Part shown: positions 1-10,256 of the stretch, piece by piece | Layout of the letters: each line of letters begins with the position of its first letter | Position numbering within the stretch: the stretch's first letter is position 1 | Origin: Diphasiastrum complanatum | Taxonomy: Eukaryota; Streptophyta; Lycopodiopsida; Lycopodiales; Lycopodiaceae | NCBI GenBank assembly: GCA_029204225.1 | Contig: MU835923.1 | Location: 1-35,051 of the forward strand | Length of the DNA: 35,051 nucleotides | Reading direction: 5' to 3' | Notes under the pieces: generated by a model | Database searches by the model: none | Told to the model about the DNA's origin: nothing | The model's input: the letters and a program-made list of their open reading frames with translations, nothing else | Made by a program: the position numbers and the translations under genes

Positions 1-563
1 GGAACAGGTGTAGCACGAATCCTGGTGGAAATGTAACTGCTAATAAATGAATGTGTACTACCTGTATCCACTAAAGCAATATACTCTCGCCCTGCATCTA
101 GAATAATATGATCCACAAATGGAACAACATACGTAGGCATAATAACACAAGCATCAACTGATAAGTTCTGGCCTAAATATGCATCTAGAAGAACCGCATA
201 CTCATCTAGACGGATATCAGCAAAATCAGCTAGTGGGTGTACAATAGGACCATCATGAAATGTATAACCGTATGCCATACGAAGATCTCCTAGAGTAGCC
301 AAAGCATCTGAAACCGTAGACCCATGAATAATATTGAAATAAGGAGCATAGGCGCCAACATCTATAGCATGGCACTCAGGAACACGAGTAGCATCAAAGT
401 ACTCAACAACAATATCAAAGCATGGAACAACATCATCAATAGGATCATAGCATGCTATGTCAGTATCAAGGACCATATCAGCCGCAACCTGTATATGTGA
501 ATCAGCATCAGTAGGAACTTGTATATGTGACTCTGACTCACTATGGGATACAATGACGAGCTC
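1..563 (-). pseudogene. retrotransposon aspartic protease region, partial (element A)
   Basis: Read on the minus strand from 563 to the window edge, one frame stays open for 187 codons. Near its end is ALVDTGSTHSFIS (about 74-33), the D-T-G active-site motif of a retroviral-type aspartic protease, which processes retrotransposon polyproteins. The preceding 160 residues are acidic, rich in D, V and A, and show no zinc knuckle or capsid-like tryptophan motif. The related element at 21783-23593 has a real gag after its leader; here the leader is joined almost directly to this frame, so gag seems deleted, with a junction near 565. The 3' part (RT, RNase H, integrase) would lie outside the window. 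The protease assignment is strong; the upstream domain is unrecognised. Confidence 0.7.
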
Positions 564-1225
564 AGGTAATGTGGTTCAGGATGGGCGCCGGAGAGACTTT
601 TGATAAACTGTGAAAGATGGCTGGAAACGGATAAAATAATAGGCGAAAGTGACAAGTCGGAAGGGCTGGGGCAGCGATGAACAGGCTGCAGGATTTTGGC
701 AAATTGGAATAGCAAACGATTACGGAATTGGGTGATTTTTGGATAGGAGGCTAAAGAGAGAGAGAGAGCTGAAGATCCAAGCTGAAAATGGGTGCTGGGT
801 AGCAGCTAGTAAGATCCACAAATGTCCTACAACATGATGGAAAAAACCGTTGAGAATGGTGATGAAGTAGGGCGCTGAACAGCCTCCAAACAATCAGCAA
901 AATGGACAGCAAATCGGTGGAGAAATCCGTCGAAGGGCGTTGGGCAGTAGCTATCAAAATCTGCACATAACCTGAAAAAAAAAATGGAGAAAACCGTTGA
1001 AAATGGTGATGAAGTAGGGCGCTGGACAGCCTCCAATCAAGCCACGAAATGGGCAGCAAATCGGTGGAGAAAATTGACGAAAGTGACAAGGTAGTAGGGC
1101 GCTGGCCAGCCTCTACCAAATCTGGAAAAATGACGGAAATCTGATGAAAAAATCGACGGAAGTGATGGGTTAGTAGGGCGCTGGACAGCCTCTACTAAAT
1201 CTGAAAAAGTAGTGCACAGGAAAGT
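564..1225 (-). repeat. untranslated leader of element A with recurrent GC-rich motif
   Basis: This is the region between primer-binding site and coding part of the minus-strand LTR element. It contains several diverged copies of a unit whose plus-strand core is GGGCGCTGGACAGCCTC, near 590, 868, 1018, 1097 and 1174, each followed by an A-rich stretch resembling AAATCTGxAAAA. Positions 570-760 align by eye with 22694-22870 in element B. Short open frames here do not resemble proteins. Confidence 0.65.
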
Positions 1226-1237
1226 GCTCTGATACCA
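1226..1237 (-). other. primer-binding site (initiator tRNA-Met type), element A
   Basis: The minus strand reads TGGTATCAGAGC, complementary to the 3' end of plant initiator tRNA-Met. It directly abuts the LTR end (TAACT), which fixes the LTR boundary and the element's orientation. Confidence 0.85.
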
Positions 1238-1679
1238 AGTTACGAATAGAGCCACAGCTGATCTAGAGCTAAGCTATGAAAGCATCACATAAGCAAGACT
1301 TAAGCTATGAAAGCAGCACATAAGCAAGACTTAGCCCTAGAAAGCAGGAAAGAGAGAGATTAAGGAGGCTAAAGAGAGAGACCAATATCATCAGCTGAAT
1401 AACAAATGACATAGTTTCCCTACTTATAGCCAAGAGGAAGCCCTAAAAGGAAGCTTCCGGTAGCTAGGGCCCAACTGGGAGGGATAATAGTGCGCCCTCC
1501 AAGAAGGCCCCCACTCTCCAGTCATATGTCCAAGTGGCTTAATAATGAATAATAAGGCCAAAGGCCAACCATATAGTCTAAGTGTCACTAATGAATAAAA
1601 AGGGCCCAAGGCCTGCTTATGCATAAAGTAAAGTAAATGTAAATGGACGCGGCGAATGTAATGAGCCAAGTCCATAACT
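1238..1679 (-). mobile_element. 5' LTR of minus-strand LTR element A
   Basis: This 442-bp block is nearly repeated at 23162-23593, where it also adjoins a primer-binding site. Read on the minus strand both copies start AGTTATGGAC and end TAACT, giving AGTTA...TAACT inverted termini rather than TG...CA. It contains two near-identical AAGCTATGAAAGCA(T/G)CACATAAGCAAGACTTA units (about 1273-1332) and AG-rich tracts. It interrupts, or is joined to, a gypsy internal region starting about 1690. Confidence 0.8.
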
Positions 1680-1689
1680 GTAGACGAAA

Positions 1690-3683
1690 GGCCAAACAAC
1701 CTAGTACTGATGAGCAGCTTTCTCAATCAAATTCCTCCTTTACGAAAAAATTCTTTAAAAGAAAAAAATTTGATCTAATAATGATCCTCAGAAACGCCCT
1801 GCAATCATACAACCTTTAAAGAATGAAGATTATGAAAAAGCAAAACAGGAAAGGTTGTGTTTTGTTTTTGTATGGGTAAAGGACATACAGTCAGACAATG
1901 TCCTATAAGACCTTTTAATAAAAAAAAAGATAACAAGCGACTGCACCTAGTCCAAACAGTAAGTTTCCCCACTGATTCGGTAGCTACCGAAATTGAGGTG
2001 TTCCGTGAAGATCAAGAACACCATTGCCAGTTGACCATTGCTATGCTAGGGAGACCCTCCAGTTTTGGGCCTCACGACCTAGTACGAATGCATGGAGAAA
2101 TTGGTAATCAGTCAGTCAGGATAATGGTGGATGATGGGGCAACCCATAATTTCATCAATTATACCCTAGACAAGAAACTACAGCTTCCGGAAACACCTAG
2201 TCAGCATAGGTATATAGTTTCTTTGGCGAAGGGTCAGGATAAGAAAGTGTGTAAAACTATGGTCAATAATTTAGGTCTAGAAATTCAAGGTTATCAGGAA
2301 ACCTGAATTTTCAAATTATGCATTGGACCGTACCGACCTAATACTAGGGAGGGATTGGCTCTACAGTTTGGGTCCCATTTTCCAAAGAAATTATCATGAT
2401 AATACCTTCAGTTTTCAGCTAAATGGTCGAGAGGTTCATCTGCATGGGGAGCATCGAGTTCCCAACAGCCCTTTGGTGTGCAGCTCAGAGCTTGTTCAGA
2501 TTTTTGGAGGATGATCAACATCAGGTACCTCTTTGTGACTTACAGTTTATTTCTGATGACTCTGTTTGCAGTAATATTTTTCATAAAAAGAAAAAGTAAA
2601 CTACTTTGTTAAGTACAATACAATGATGTTTTTCCTGATGGTTTGCCTAATGGATTACCACCCAGTAGAGAAGTTGATCATGCTATTAACTTAGTACCTG
2701 GTACAGCACCCATAGCGAAGCCACCCTATCGGGTTAGTCAGTCAGAAAGATAAGAAAATAACTAGACAATTAACAGAATATCTAAGTAAAGGACAAATAA
2801 AACCAAGCAGTTCACCTGTCCTTTAAGTTAAAAATAAAGAAGGGTCTATGTGTTTATGTGTAGACTACAGAGCATTAAATAAAGTCACAGTAAAGAACAA
2901 GTACCCTATTCCTCGGGTAGACGAGTTGTTTGATCAGCTCGACGGGGCCGGATATTTCAATAAAATAGATCTTCGGTCGGGGTATCATCAAGCCCGTATT
3001 AAGGCGAAAGATGTCCGAAAACATTCAAAACTCGTCACGGTCATTATGAGTTTAAGGTTATGCCCTTTGGACTCGCCAACGCTCCGGCAACTTTTATGAC
3101 CCTGATGAATAGTGTTCTCAGACCATATTTAGGAAAATTTGTGGTAGTTTTTCTAGATGATATCTTAATGTACAGCAAGACTAAGAAAGAGCATTTGGCT
3201 CACCTCAGAAAGTTGTTCCATTTGCTCAGAAAGCATAAGCTATTCGCGAAGAAACCTAAAGTGAATTTTTTACCGAAGAGATAGCATATTTGGGCCATAT
3301 TATTTCCAAAGATGGGACTAAAATGGATCCAAATAAGGTCAAAGCCATATTCAGTTGGCCTAGACCAAACAATATAACAAATCTTCAGGTATTTCTTGGA
3401 CTTTCAGGATATTATAGACGATTTGTCAAGGATTATGCTCAGATAGAGTTCATTTGGGGGCAAGAGCAACAGGAGAGTTTTGATGCTCTCAAAGCAGCCT
3501 TGGTTACAGCACAAATACTGAAATGCGTAGACCCAAATCAGCCTTTTGTGGTCGAAACAGATGCTAGCAGCTTTCGAGTAGGTGCAGTGTTGAACAAAAA
3601 TGGACGACCAGTAGCGTTCGAAAGTAAGAAGCTAGAACCCGCTCAAACCAGATATAGTGCTTATGAAAAGGAACTTTTTTCTA
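1690..3683 (+). pseudogene. Ty3/gypsy internal fragment, copy 1 (NC-PR-RT-RH)
   Basis: This is a decayed second copy of the gypsy element at 6001-11500. In order it shows the end of gag (from about 1690), the zinc knuckle C-x2-C-x4-H-x4-C (1857-1905, first Cys codon included), a protease with [12 protein letters not shown] (about 2120), the post-protease DLILGRDWL motif, RT with [11 protein letters not shown], the catalytic block [11 protein letters not shown] (about 3150) and an RNase H start [15 protein letters not shown]. Frame breaks occur near 2306, 2515-2850, 3050 and 3284, plus an internal deletion in the RT/RH connection (about 3430-3450). There is no LTR: the left side meets element A's LTR and the right side switches abruptly to LINE sequence at 3684. 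Confidence 0.88.
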
Positions 3684-3755
3684 ATTGCCATCCTTCTCTA
3701 TGCGGATGATGTGGTACTAGTCTCTCATACCAGAGAGGCATTACAGAGGCTACTC
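3684..3755 (+). pseudogene. LINE reverse transcriptase scrap (YADD motif)
   Basis: The frame beginning at 3684 reads IAILLYADDVVLVSHTREAL, the catalytic Y-A-D-D block of a non-LTR retrotransposon reverse transcriptase, and ends in a stop at 3756. Only about 24 codons are present. It follows the gypsy RNase H sequence without any LTR or spacer, so it marks a gypsy-LINE junction. Confidence 0.75.
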
Positions 3756-4111
3756 TAAGCTTGTTTCTCAAGATTTCATTGCTGCTATCCTTTTGCAACA
3801 GATCCTCAACAGTTTGAGTTTTAAAAATTTGATCTTTCTTGATCTCAAAATTTTCGCATTCTGTAAAATCCGTACGGATCCGTACCATACTGCAAGTACA
3901 GTCTGACAACTGCGTAGTGCTCTGTCTTGCCTTCAATCTGAATCAATTTTCGTGTCAATCGCACTTCGTATGAAAAAGTTACACTCATTTCCGTAAAACT
4001 ACTTGATTAGGGTTTTGCTTCCTCTCTCGTCTATCTCCTACAAATCATCCTACGGCTTCGTTTTGCCTTCCTCTAGGCCTTGTCTTGCGCACAAAGCGTG
4101 CTAAGAAGTTT
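3756..4111 (+). other. stretch before LINE ORF1, possible LINE 5' UTR
   Basis: No protein similarity is visible. The stretch lies between the RT scrap and the first codon of the LINE ORF1-like frame, so it may be the 5' untranslated region of the downstream LINE. It is T/C-rich toward its 3' end (about 4018-4075). Confidence 0.35.
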
Positions 4112-5110
4112 ATGTCTACAAGCTCTCGCAAACGTCTTCGTACTTTGGAAATTGTATCCACCATGCATACCGATTCTGTCATCGCTCCACCGCCATAGGT
4201 CGTTGCTTCGTCCTCAACTGCTATGGGAGACACATGCCACACCTACACACGACACACCACTCCCGAGAACATCTCCTCGCTGAATGAGTACATTTCTACG
4301 CAATTTTCCACTTTTCTTTCACAACTCAATGAAATTTGTGCGGATTTGCTTACTAAGACTGCCACAATTGACGCTCAACAGACTGAAATTGCTTCTCTTC
4401 GTGTTGCGCTTAGTGCTTTGCAGAGGGACCATATCCCTAATATCTCCCGTGCTGTTGAGGATACTAAGGCATCCATGAGTAAGCTTCCCCTAGCGAATGC
4501 ATGACACTGTTGAGTGCACTGCCCGGATTCCCGTTCTTGAACAACGGCTTCATGAGACGGTGGAACATGTACAGAAGGTACCTACTCTCGAGCAAGAAGT
4601 ACGTGAGACCAAATCATGGGCTTCTATCCTGAGATCATCTACCACCTCTTCGTCTTCTGTAGCACCCTTCTTAGACACCACGGTACAAGGCGTCTTGGCA
4701 GAACAACAATGTCGGGATGACAAAAAGCTCAACTTAAGATTTCGGGGTCTTCCTACTGAGGGCACAGCATTGGACAGCTTACCCCTTTGTTTACTTCACG
4801 CATGGGGCTCTCAGTTCCAAGTATCCAGTATGCTTGGCACCTCCAACATGATCCGAAGGTATTATTTGTCAAATTCAAAACTATGGACGACCGGCACAGA
4901 CAATTCTTCGTGCACGTCGTACTCTCTGAGGCTCTCAGATATACATAGATGATGACCTTACTCACTGCCAATGGTTATAGCGTAAAACTATTATTCAGGA
5001 GGCAAGGACAAAACAACAGCGGGTGGTATTTACAAATGGCAACCCTCGCTTTTCTCCAAGCGTCAATAGGAAGTTGAGGTACTCGGGGAGCAGCCCGATA
5101 GCCCCGACTA
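4112..5110 (+). pseudogene. LINE ORF1-like protein, broken
   Basis: The frame from ATG 4112 encodes a basic start, an in-frame TAG near 4196, then a helical segment (Q/L/E heptads, about 4223-4620) typical of ORF1p coiled coils. A frame break near 4500 leads to KKLNLRFRGLP (about 4725-4755) and, after further breaks, YIDDDLTHCQ (about 4935-4975). These resemble the central RRM-like and C-terminal parts of plant LINE ORF1 proteins, which bind the element RNA. At least one stop and two frame changes interrupt it. It runs into the endonuclease frame that opens at about 5023. The family is inferred from architecture and position. Confidence 0.6.
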
Positions 5111-6000
5111 GCGTCACATTCGGTTTTTGGAATTGCGGCTGTCTCTCCACCTCTTCTACAGCGGCTGAACTTGACACCTATCTGTGTTCGGCTGATTTTC
5201 TACTTTTTGCAGAGACATATGAGTCTTCCACACACCCACTTCCGCACATTTCTAGTTTTCAGTGGATTTCTGCTCCTCGACCTATGCTACAGGGCAGGAT
5301 ACTTCGGGCCTCTGGTGGAGTTGCATGTTTGTACAAGTCGGTGTATACTCCTATTCGATTGGTGTCTCAAGATACTTATGGTCGTTACTTGTGGCTTCAG
5401 ATTACTGCATCCTTCTTGGGGCTGGACCAGGACTTGTTTGTTGCAGTGTGTTACTTTGCTCCCCACACTTCAGTGTTTATGGATTTGGGAGGTGATCCTT
5501 TTCAGGCCCTTTCTGACAGCGTTGCTAGACTCTCTCTACAGGGCTACATATTGCTTGCAGGGGACTTTAACGCACACACAGCCGCTCGCCAGATTGAGTT
5601 CTATGCTGACACACTCTCTCTTCATCCGTTGGATAACCTCTTATGCCCGTTATTCTCAAGACTCATCAGAGACGGCTACGCTTTTTGGGGAACAGCTTTT
5701 GAGGTTGGCTCAAGCACACAATCTCATCATCCTTAACGGTCTTCTTCAATGGCCATCCTCCTCTGCATATACTTGCCACCCATTTGGTGGCGGTCACAGC
5801 GTAGTGGACTATTTCATTGCATCTCCTGCTTTATTGCCCCGCCTGGCATCCTTCACCATCTCTACCCCGATCCTCGCTGATCACTCTCTGCTCTACCTCT
5901 CCTTCTCCCCAATGCCAAGTCCGCCTTCTCCTCCACCTTCCCTCTTTGTTCGATCCACCCGGTATCGTATACCTCGTCATCAATCCCAAGCCTATGTTGT
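5023..6000 (+). pseudogene. LINE ORF2 apurinic-type endonuclease domain, truncated
   Basis: An exonuclease-endonuclease-phosphatase fold is recognisable: TFGFWNCG (about 5117, catalytic Asn), LLFAETYES (about 5200, catalytic Glu), ASGGVACLYKS, YGRYLWLQI, VAVCYFAPHT, LAGDFNAHTA (about 5556, Asp and Asn), then after a frame break near 5650 HSVVDYFIASPALL and LADHSLLYLSF (about 5870, terminal His). This domain nicks target DNA in LINE retrotransposition. All catalytic motifs are present, but the domain is split over two frames, and the reverse transcriptase that should follow is replaced by a gypsy LTR at 6001. Confidence 0.85.
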
Positions 6001-6359
6001 TGTTACGAGCTCGTGACCAGTGCCGAACCCTAGAGAACACAGATAGGTTAGATACCACAGTCAGGGTCGTGTCCAGCGTACACGACCAACAGGGCAAGAC
6101 AGTGTGAGTAGTGTGCCCCAGCACGATCCATAGCCATGGCGGGCCTAACACAGCCTAGGGACCCTGTCAGCAGGATAGGGCCCCCCAGTTGGGTCTCAAC
6201 GTGCAGTTGGCCACGTCAGTGACACGTGGCCGACACTTGGCAGCTGCATGCTACCAGTCCTCACACTGGGCTAGGAGGGGCTTACTCTATATCAGGGAGT
6301 AGGCAAGGTTGGGTGGATCAGTTAGTGTTTGCCCTACTGTGGTGTTAGGATCTATTACA
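6001..6359 (+). mobile_element. 5' LTR of gypsy copy 2
   Basis: This 359-bp LTR starts TGTTAC and ends TTACA, one base before a primer-binding site. It is matched along its length by 15335-15691. It contains the direct repeat of GCCACGTCAGTG/GACACGTGGCCGACAC and a possible TATA-like ATATCAGGGAG near 6291. The element's 3' LTR is absent because the internal region ends at a LINE junction near 11500. Confidence 0.85.
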
Positions 6360-6360
6360 C

Positions 6361-6372
6361 TGGTATCAGAGC
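6361..6372 (+). other. primer-binding site, gypsy copy 2
   Basis: TGGTATCAGAGC, complementary to the 3' end of initiator tRNA-Met, lies one base after the LTR end (ACA-C). Minus-strand DNA synthesis would start here. Confidence 0.9.
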
Positions 6373-7098
6373 CATCTCCATCCTAGGGAATTCAATTTCC
6401 AGCAGTGGAGAAAGTAGCTAGATTGCTCAGAACTTCTTCAAGCTTGCTTTCCAGATAGAAATTAGTTAAAGTTTCTAGAGCAGGTCCAGCGCTGCATTTC
6501 CAGCGTTCATCTCTGATTTTTGCTATCAAATTTAGGGAAGTAGAGTGAAAATTTGAAGTGGAAGAGTGGTGTTGATCCAGCGCTGACAGTACCCTCATCC
6601 ATCTTGATTTTCAGAGTTACACTTTGGCTTAAATCAGAAGTTTTTGGAGCCATCAGATAGTTGTCCAGTCAGCGAGGGTAGAGGAGTACCAAACTTACAA
6701 AGTATTTGCATTTTTGGGGCCTCAGACCAAAGTTTTCAGAGAAATTGAACCTTAGCCAGGCAGCGAGTACAGTGTTCTGAAATTTTCAGAATTCAGAAGT
6801 GAATCTTGGCTTCAATCTGATTTTTGGGAACCATTTCAGAAGCAATCAGACCAGCGAGCTACTATACTCAAGGAACCGGAAATTTTGACGCCGTTTTGGA
6901 GCTTCGAGCTGGGATTTTCCAGGACAGCAGGTCTGAAATCTTGGGTAAAAGAGTTGAGAAGGTTCCTCTTCGTAATTTCTTTGGAAGTACAGTCCTCAGA
7001 AACAGCTAAGTCATCTTTCCTTTCCCTTGTACAGTTGTAAATTAGTCTTTTTGACTTTTTTCATCAGAAGTTAAGGTACCTCTCTTTCAGTTCCGAAA
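6373..7098 (+). other. untranslated leader of gypsy copy 2
   Basis: No credible coding sequence is present. The leader carries several short CCAGCG-type motifs (about 6485, 6500, 6575, 6850) and related GCAGCGAG/CAGCGAGGG forms (about 6670, 6755). A GTAC-rich T/C tract (about 7015-7090) leads to the gag ATG. It is collinear in style with 15705-16582 in copy 3, though weakly conserved in sequence. Confidence 0.6.
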
Positions 7099-8158
7099 AT
7101 GACCACTCCTCAAGGACCTGATCAACCCCCGGAGAGAGGCTTCGACGAACTTGAAACAGAAGCCTTAGCTTTCAGTAAAGGGAAGGAACCCATGGAATTG
7201 GAAGAACAGGAACAGTTTGCCGAAGAACTCGACGAACTGGTTACCAAGGAGCAGTTTCTCCAGTTGGTAACAGAAGTGGATGAACTGAAGTTGGCATTAG
7301 CCAATTTCAAGTCCAATGTGGACGACTCGTTTGCTGAACTCAAAAGCTTGATTTTGAGTTCCGTGAAAAGAAGCCTTCCCTCCACTTCTCAGTTATCCCC
7401 TTCTCCACTTCCATCAGTTTTGGGTGAGACTTTACGGTCTCACCCCAGTGTTTTTAAAGATTTAAAGCCTCCAACTTTTAATGGGGAAGAGAAGGATAGA
7501 AATGCAGACATTCTACAAACCTTCCTCAGCAAATGGAAGAACATTCATGCTCTTAAACAGACCCCTGACCATTTGCAAGCTATTGAGGCCAGTCTTTCCT
7601 TAGGGCCTATGGCCTATAAGTGGTGGTTAAATCTCCAGGAGACTGGGCAGACTCCCCGGTCATGGAAAGCTTTTGAAGAAGCCTTCCTAAGAGAATTCCT
7701 ACTTGAAAATGAACTAGATAGAGCTTGGGAAGCCTGGGAAAGAACAGTAATGGACAAGTCCCTCATCCAATATATCTCGCAGTATTAAAGATTAAATATA
7801 TGGATGATTATCAGAAAATCAGGGGATTTGTTCGTGGCCTCAAAGATGAATATAAAGTAGAGGTCCAGAGAAACTCGCCTACTACCCTTGAGCAAGCTCT
7901 CAGATATGCTCAAATCTATGATGATTCAGTGGGTAGGAAGAGGGCGAGACAACAACCACTTTCTAAGCAGCCTCCTTAGAAAGACTTTCAATTTAAAAAG
8001 AAATTTTTAAAAAGAAAGAAAGAAGATAAATTTAAAGGTGAAGCTCCTCAGAAACGCCCTTCACTCATACAGCCCTTAAAACCAGATGATTTTGAGAAAG
8101 CCAAACAAGAACGTTTGTGCTTTGTGTGTATGGGCAAGGGACACACAGTCAGACAGTG
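7099..8158 (+). pseudogene. gypsy gag (capsid and nucleocapsid), copy 2
   Basis: ATG 7099 opens a 229-codon frame with an acidic N-terminus, a helical stretch and the capsid-like block PPTFNGEEKDRNADILQTFL followed by a WWLNLQETGQ motif (about 7620). The frame stops at 7786; the sequence continues in another frame from about 7780 (KIRGFVRGLKDEYKVEVQ) and passes one TAG at 7977. It then enters a lysine-rich tract and the zinc knuckle [14 protein letters not shown] (8118-8159), which binds element RNA. The knuckle shares its frame with the downstream protease. One frameshift and one stop make this copy defective. Confidence 0.85.
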
Positions 8159-10256
8159 TCCCAAGGGGCCTTTCACTAAAAAAGATAAAAAAGATAAAAA
8201 ACAAGTTCATCTTGTTCAGACTGTATGTTTCCCCAGTGACTCGGCAACTTCCGAGATCAAAGTGTATCATGAAGATCATGAACACTGTTGCCAGTTGACC
8301 TCTGCAATGCTAGCGAGACCCTTCAGCTTTGGGCCGCATGACCTAGTACGTATGCATGGGAAAGTTGGTAACCAGTCAGTAAGAGTCATGGTTGATGATG
8401 GGGCAACCCATAATTTCATCAACTACACCTTGGTTAGAAAGCTTAAACTACCAGAAGTACCTAGTCAGCATAGGTACATAGTTTCATTAGCTAAGGGTGA
8501 AGATAAAAAAATATGGGAAACTATGGTAAGTAATTTGAATCTTGGTATTCAGGGGTACCAAGATGAAATAAACTTTCAGATAATGCACCTGGATCGAACA
8601 GACATTGTTCTCGGGAGAGATTGGCTCTACAGTTTAGGACCTTCCCTCCACATAAAGTATCACGAGAACATCCTCAGCTTTCAGTATAAAGGCCGAGAGA
8701 TCCAGTTGCATGGGGAGCATGATGTTCCCAACAATCCTATGGTCTGCAGTTCAGAGCTCTGTCAGCTAATCGGAGACAAAGACCATCAGGTATTCTTATA
8801 TGACTTTCAGTTTATTCATGAAGTTTCTATTTCCAGTTCTATTCAGCAAAAAATCAGTAAATTAGAAACTTTATTGTCTAAATTTAAAGATGCTTTTCCT
8901 GAAGATTTGCCACATGGTTTACCACCTAGCAGAGAGGTAGATCATGTAATGAACCTAGTACCAAGTACAGCACCTGTTTCTAAACCTCCGTATCGGGTCA
9001 GCCGAACAGAGAATGAAGAAATAACTAGGCAGTTAACAGATTATCTTGGGAAAGGCCAAATTCAGACCAGTAGTTCACCATGGGCCTCACCAATCCTATT
9101 GGTGAAAAAGAAAGAGGGGTCTATGCGTTTTTGCGTAGATTACAGAGCCCTCAATAAAGTCACAATTAAGAATAAATACCCTATGCCTCGGGCAGACGAG
9201 TTGTTTGACCAACTCGACGGGGCTAAGTTTTTCAGTAAAATAGACCTCAGATCGAGATATCATCAAGTCCGTATTAAATCGGAAGATGTCTCGAAAACAG
9301 CTTTTAGGACTCGTCGCGGTCATTATGAGTTTAAGGTGATGCCATTTGGGCTCACAAATGCTCCAGCTACATTTATGACCTTGATGAACAGTGTCCTCAG
9401 ACCATACTTGGGTAAGTTTGTAGTCGTATTTTTAGATGACATCCTCGTATACAGCAAAACGAGGAAGGAGCATCTAAAACACCTCAGAAAGGTGTTTCGA
9501 CTGCTCAGAAAGCATAAGCTCTATGCTAAACAATCCAAGTGTGAATTCTTCGTTGAAGAAGTAGCATATTTGGGTCACATTATCTCTTCAGATGGGATTA
9601 AAATGGACCCAAATAAGGTTAAAGCCATACTCAGTTGGCTGAGACCTCAGAATATTTTGGAACTTCAGATCTTTCTTGGTCTGGCGGGATATTACAGACG
9701 ATTTTTCAAGGAATATGCTCAGATAGCAGTTCCTATGACAAATCTCCTTAAGGGGAAGGGAAAGGAGTTCATTTGGGAGTCCGCACAGCAGGAGAGCTTT
9801 GATGCTCTCAAAACAGCCTTAGCTACAGCACCAGTTTTAAAAGTCGTCGACCCCAATCAGCCATTTGTGGTCGAAACAGATGCTAGCGACTTTGCAGTAG
9901 GTGCTGTGCTAACTCAGGGTGGACGACCAGTTGCGTTCGAGAGTAAAAAACTCGAGCCAGCTCAGACTAGGTACAGTGCCTATGAAAAGGAACTCTTCTC
10001 TATAGTCCATGCCCTTAAGACTTGGAGGCATTATTTGTATGGTGCCAACTTTGAGGTCCTGACAGACCATGAGAGTCTCAGATACCTTTGCAATCAACCT
10101 AAGCTTAGAGGTCGGAAAGCTCGTTGGGCAGAGTTGATGCAAGAGTTTGACATGTCTATTAGATATAGACGGGGAAAATTCAATATAGTAGCAGATGCCC
10201 TTAGCAGAATGCCTATGATAAACGAGCTGAGTTTTACTCAGATTCGTAATGAGTAA
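8115..10256 (+). CDS. gypsy pol: protease-reverse transcriptase-RNase H, copy 2
   Basis: This is the longest open frame in the window (713 codons). It starts at the zinc knuckle and continues through an aspartic protease ([12 protein letters not shown], with DDG where DSG or DTG is usual), the [10 protein letters not shown] motif, RT ([51 protein letters not shown]; catalytic [11 protein letters not shown] near 9428) and RNase H ([37 protein letters not shown]). It ends at a stop after a tandem 7-base duplication (TAATGAG twice, 10247-10260) that shifts the frame before the integrase. The open length implies a fairly recent insertion. Confidence 0.93.
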   Translation: MCFVCMGKGHTVRQCPKGPFTKKDKKDKKQVHLVQTVCFPSDSATSEIKVYHEDHEHCCQLTSAMLARPFSFGPHDLVRMHGKVGNQSVRVMVDDGATHNFINYTLVRKLKLPEVPSQHRYIVSLAKGEDKKIWETMVSNLNLGIQGYQDEINFQIMHLDRTDIVLGRDWLYSLGPSLHIKYHENILSFQYKGREIQLHGEHDVPNNPMVCSSELCQLIGDKDHQVFLYDFQFIHEVSISSSIQQKISKLETLLSKFKDAFPEDLPHGLPPSREVDHVMNLVPSTAPVSKPPYRVSRTENEEITRQLTDYLGKGQIQTSSSPWASPILLVKKKEGSMRFCVDYRALNKVTIKNKYPMPRADELFDQLDGAKFFSKIDLRSRYHQVRIKSEDVSKTAFRTRRGHYEFKVMPFGLTNAPATFMTLMNSVLRPYLGKFVVVFLDDILVYSKTRKEHLKHLRKVFRLLRKHKLYAKQSKCEFFVEEVAYLGHIISSDGIKMDPNKVKAILSWLRPQNILELQIFLGLAGYYRRFFKEYAQIAVPMTNLLKGKGKEFIWESAQQESFDALKTALATAPVLKVVDPNQPFVVETDASDFAVGAVLTQGGRPVAFESKKLEPAQTRYSAYEKELFSIVHALKTWRHYLYGANFEVLTDHESLRYLCNQPKLRGRKARWAELMQEFDMSIRYRRGKFNIVADALSRMPMINELSFTQIRNE

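Noticed and set aside
1424-1726. 100-codon minus-strand frame
   Set aside because: It lies inside the LTR of element A and is not conserved as protein in the LTR B copy.
5171-6016. 281-codon frame overlapping the LINE endonuclease
   Set aside because: Only its last third (from about 5690) carries endonuclease motifs; the rest is an out-of-frame shadow of the 5023 frame.
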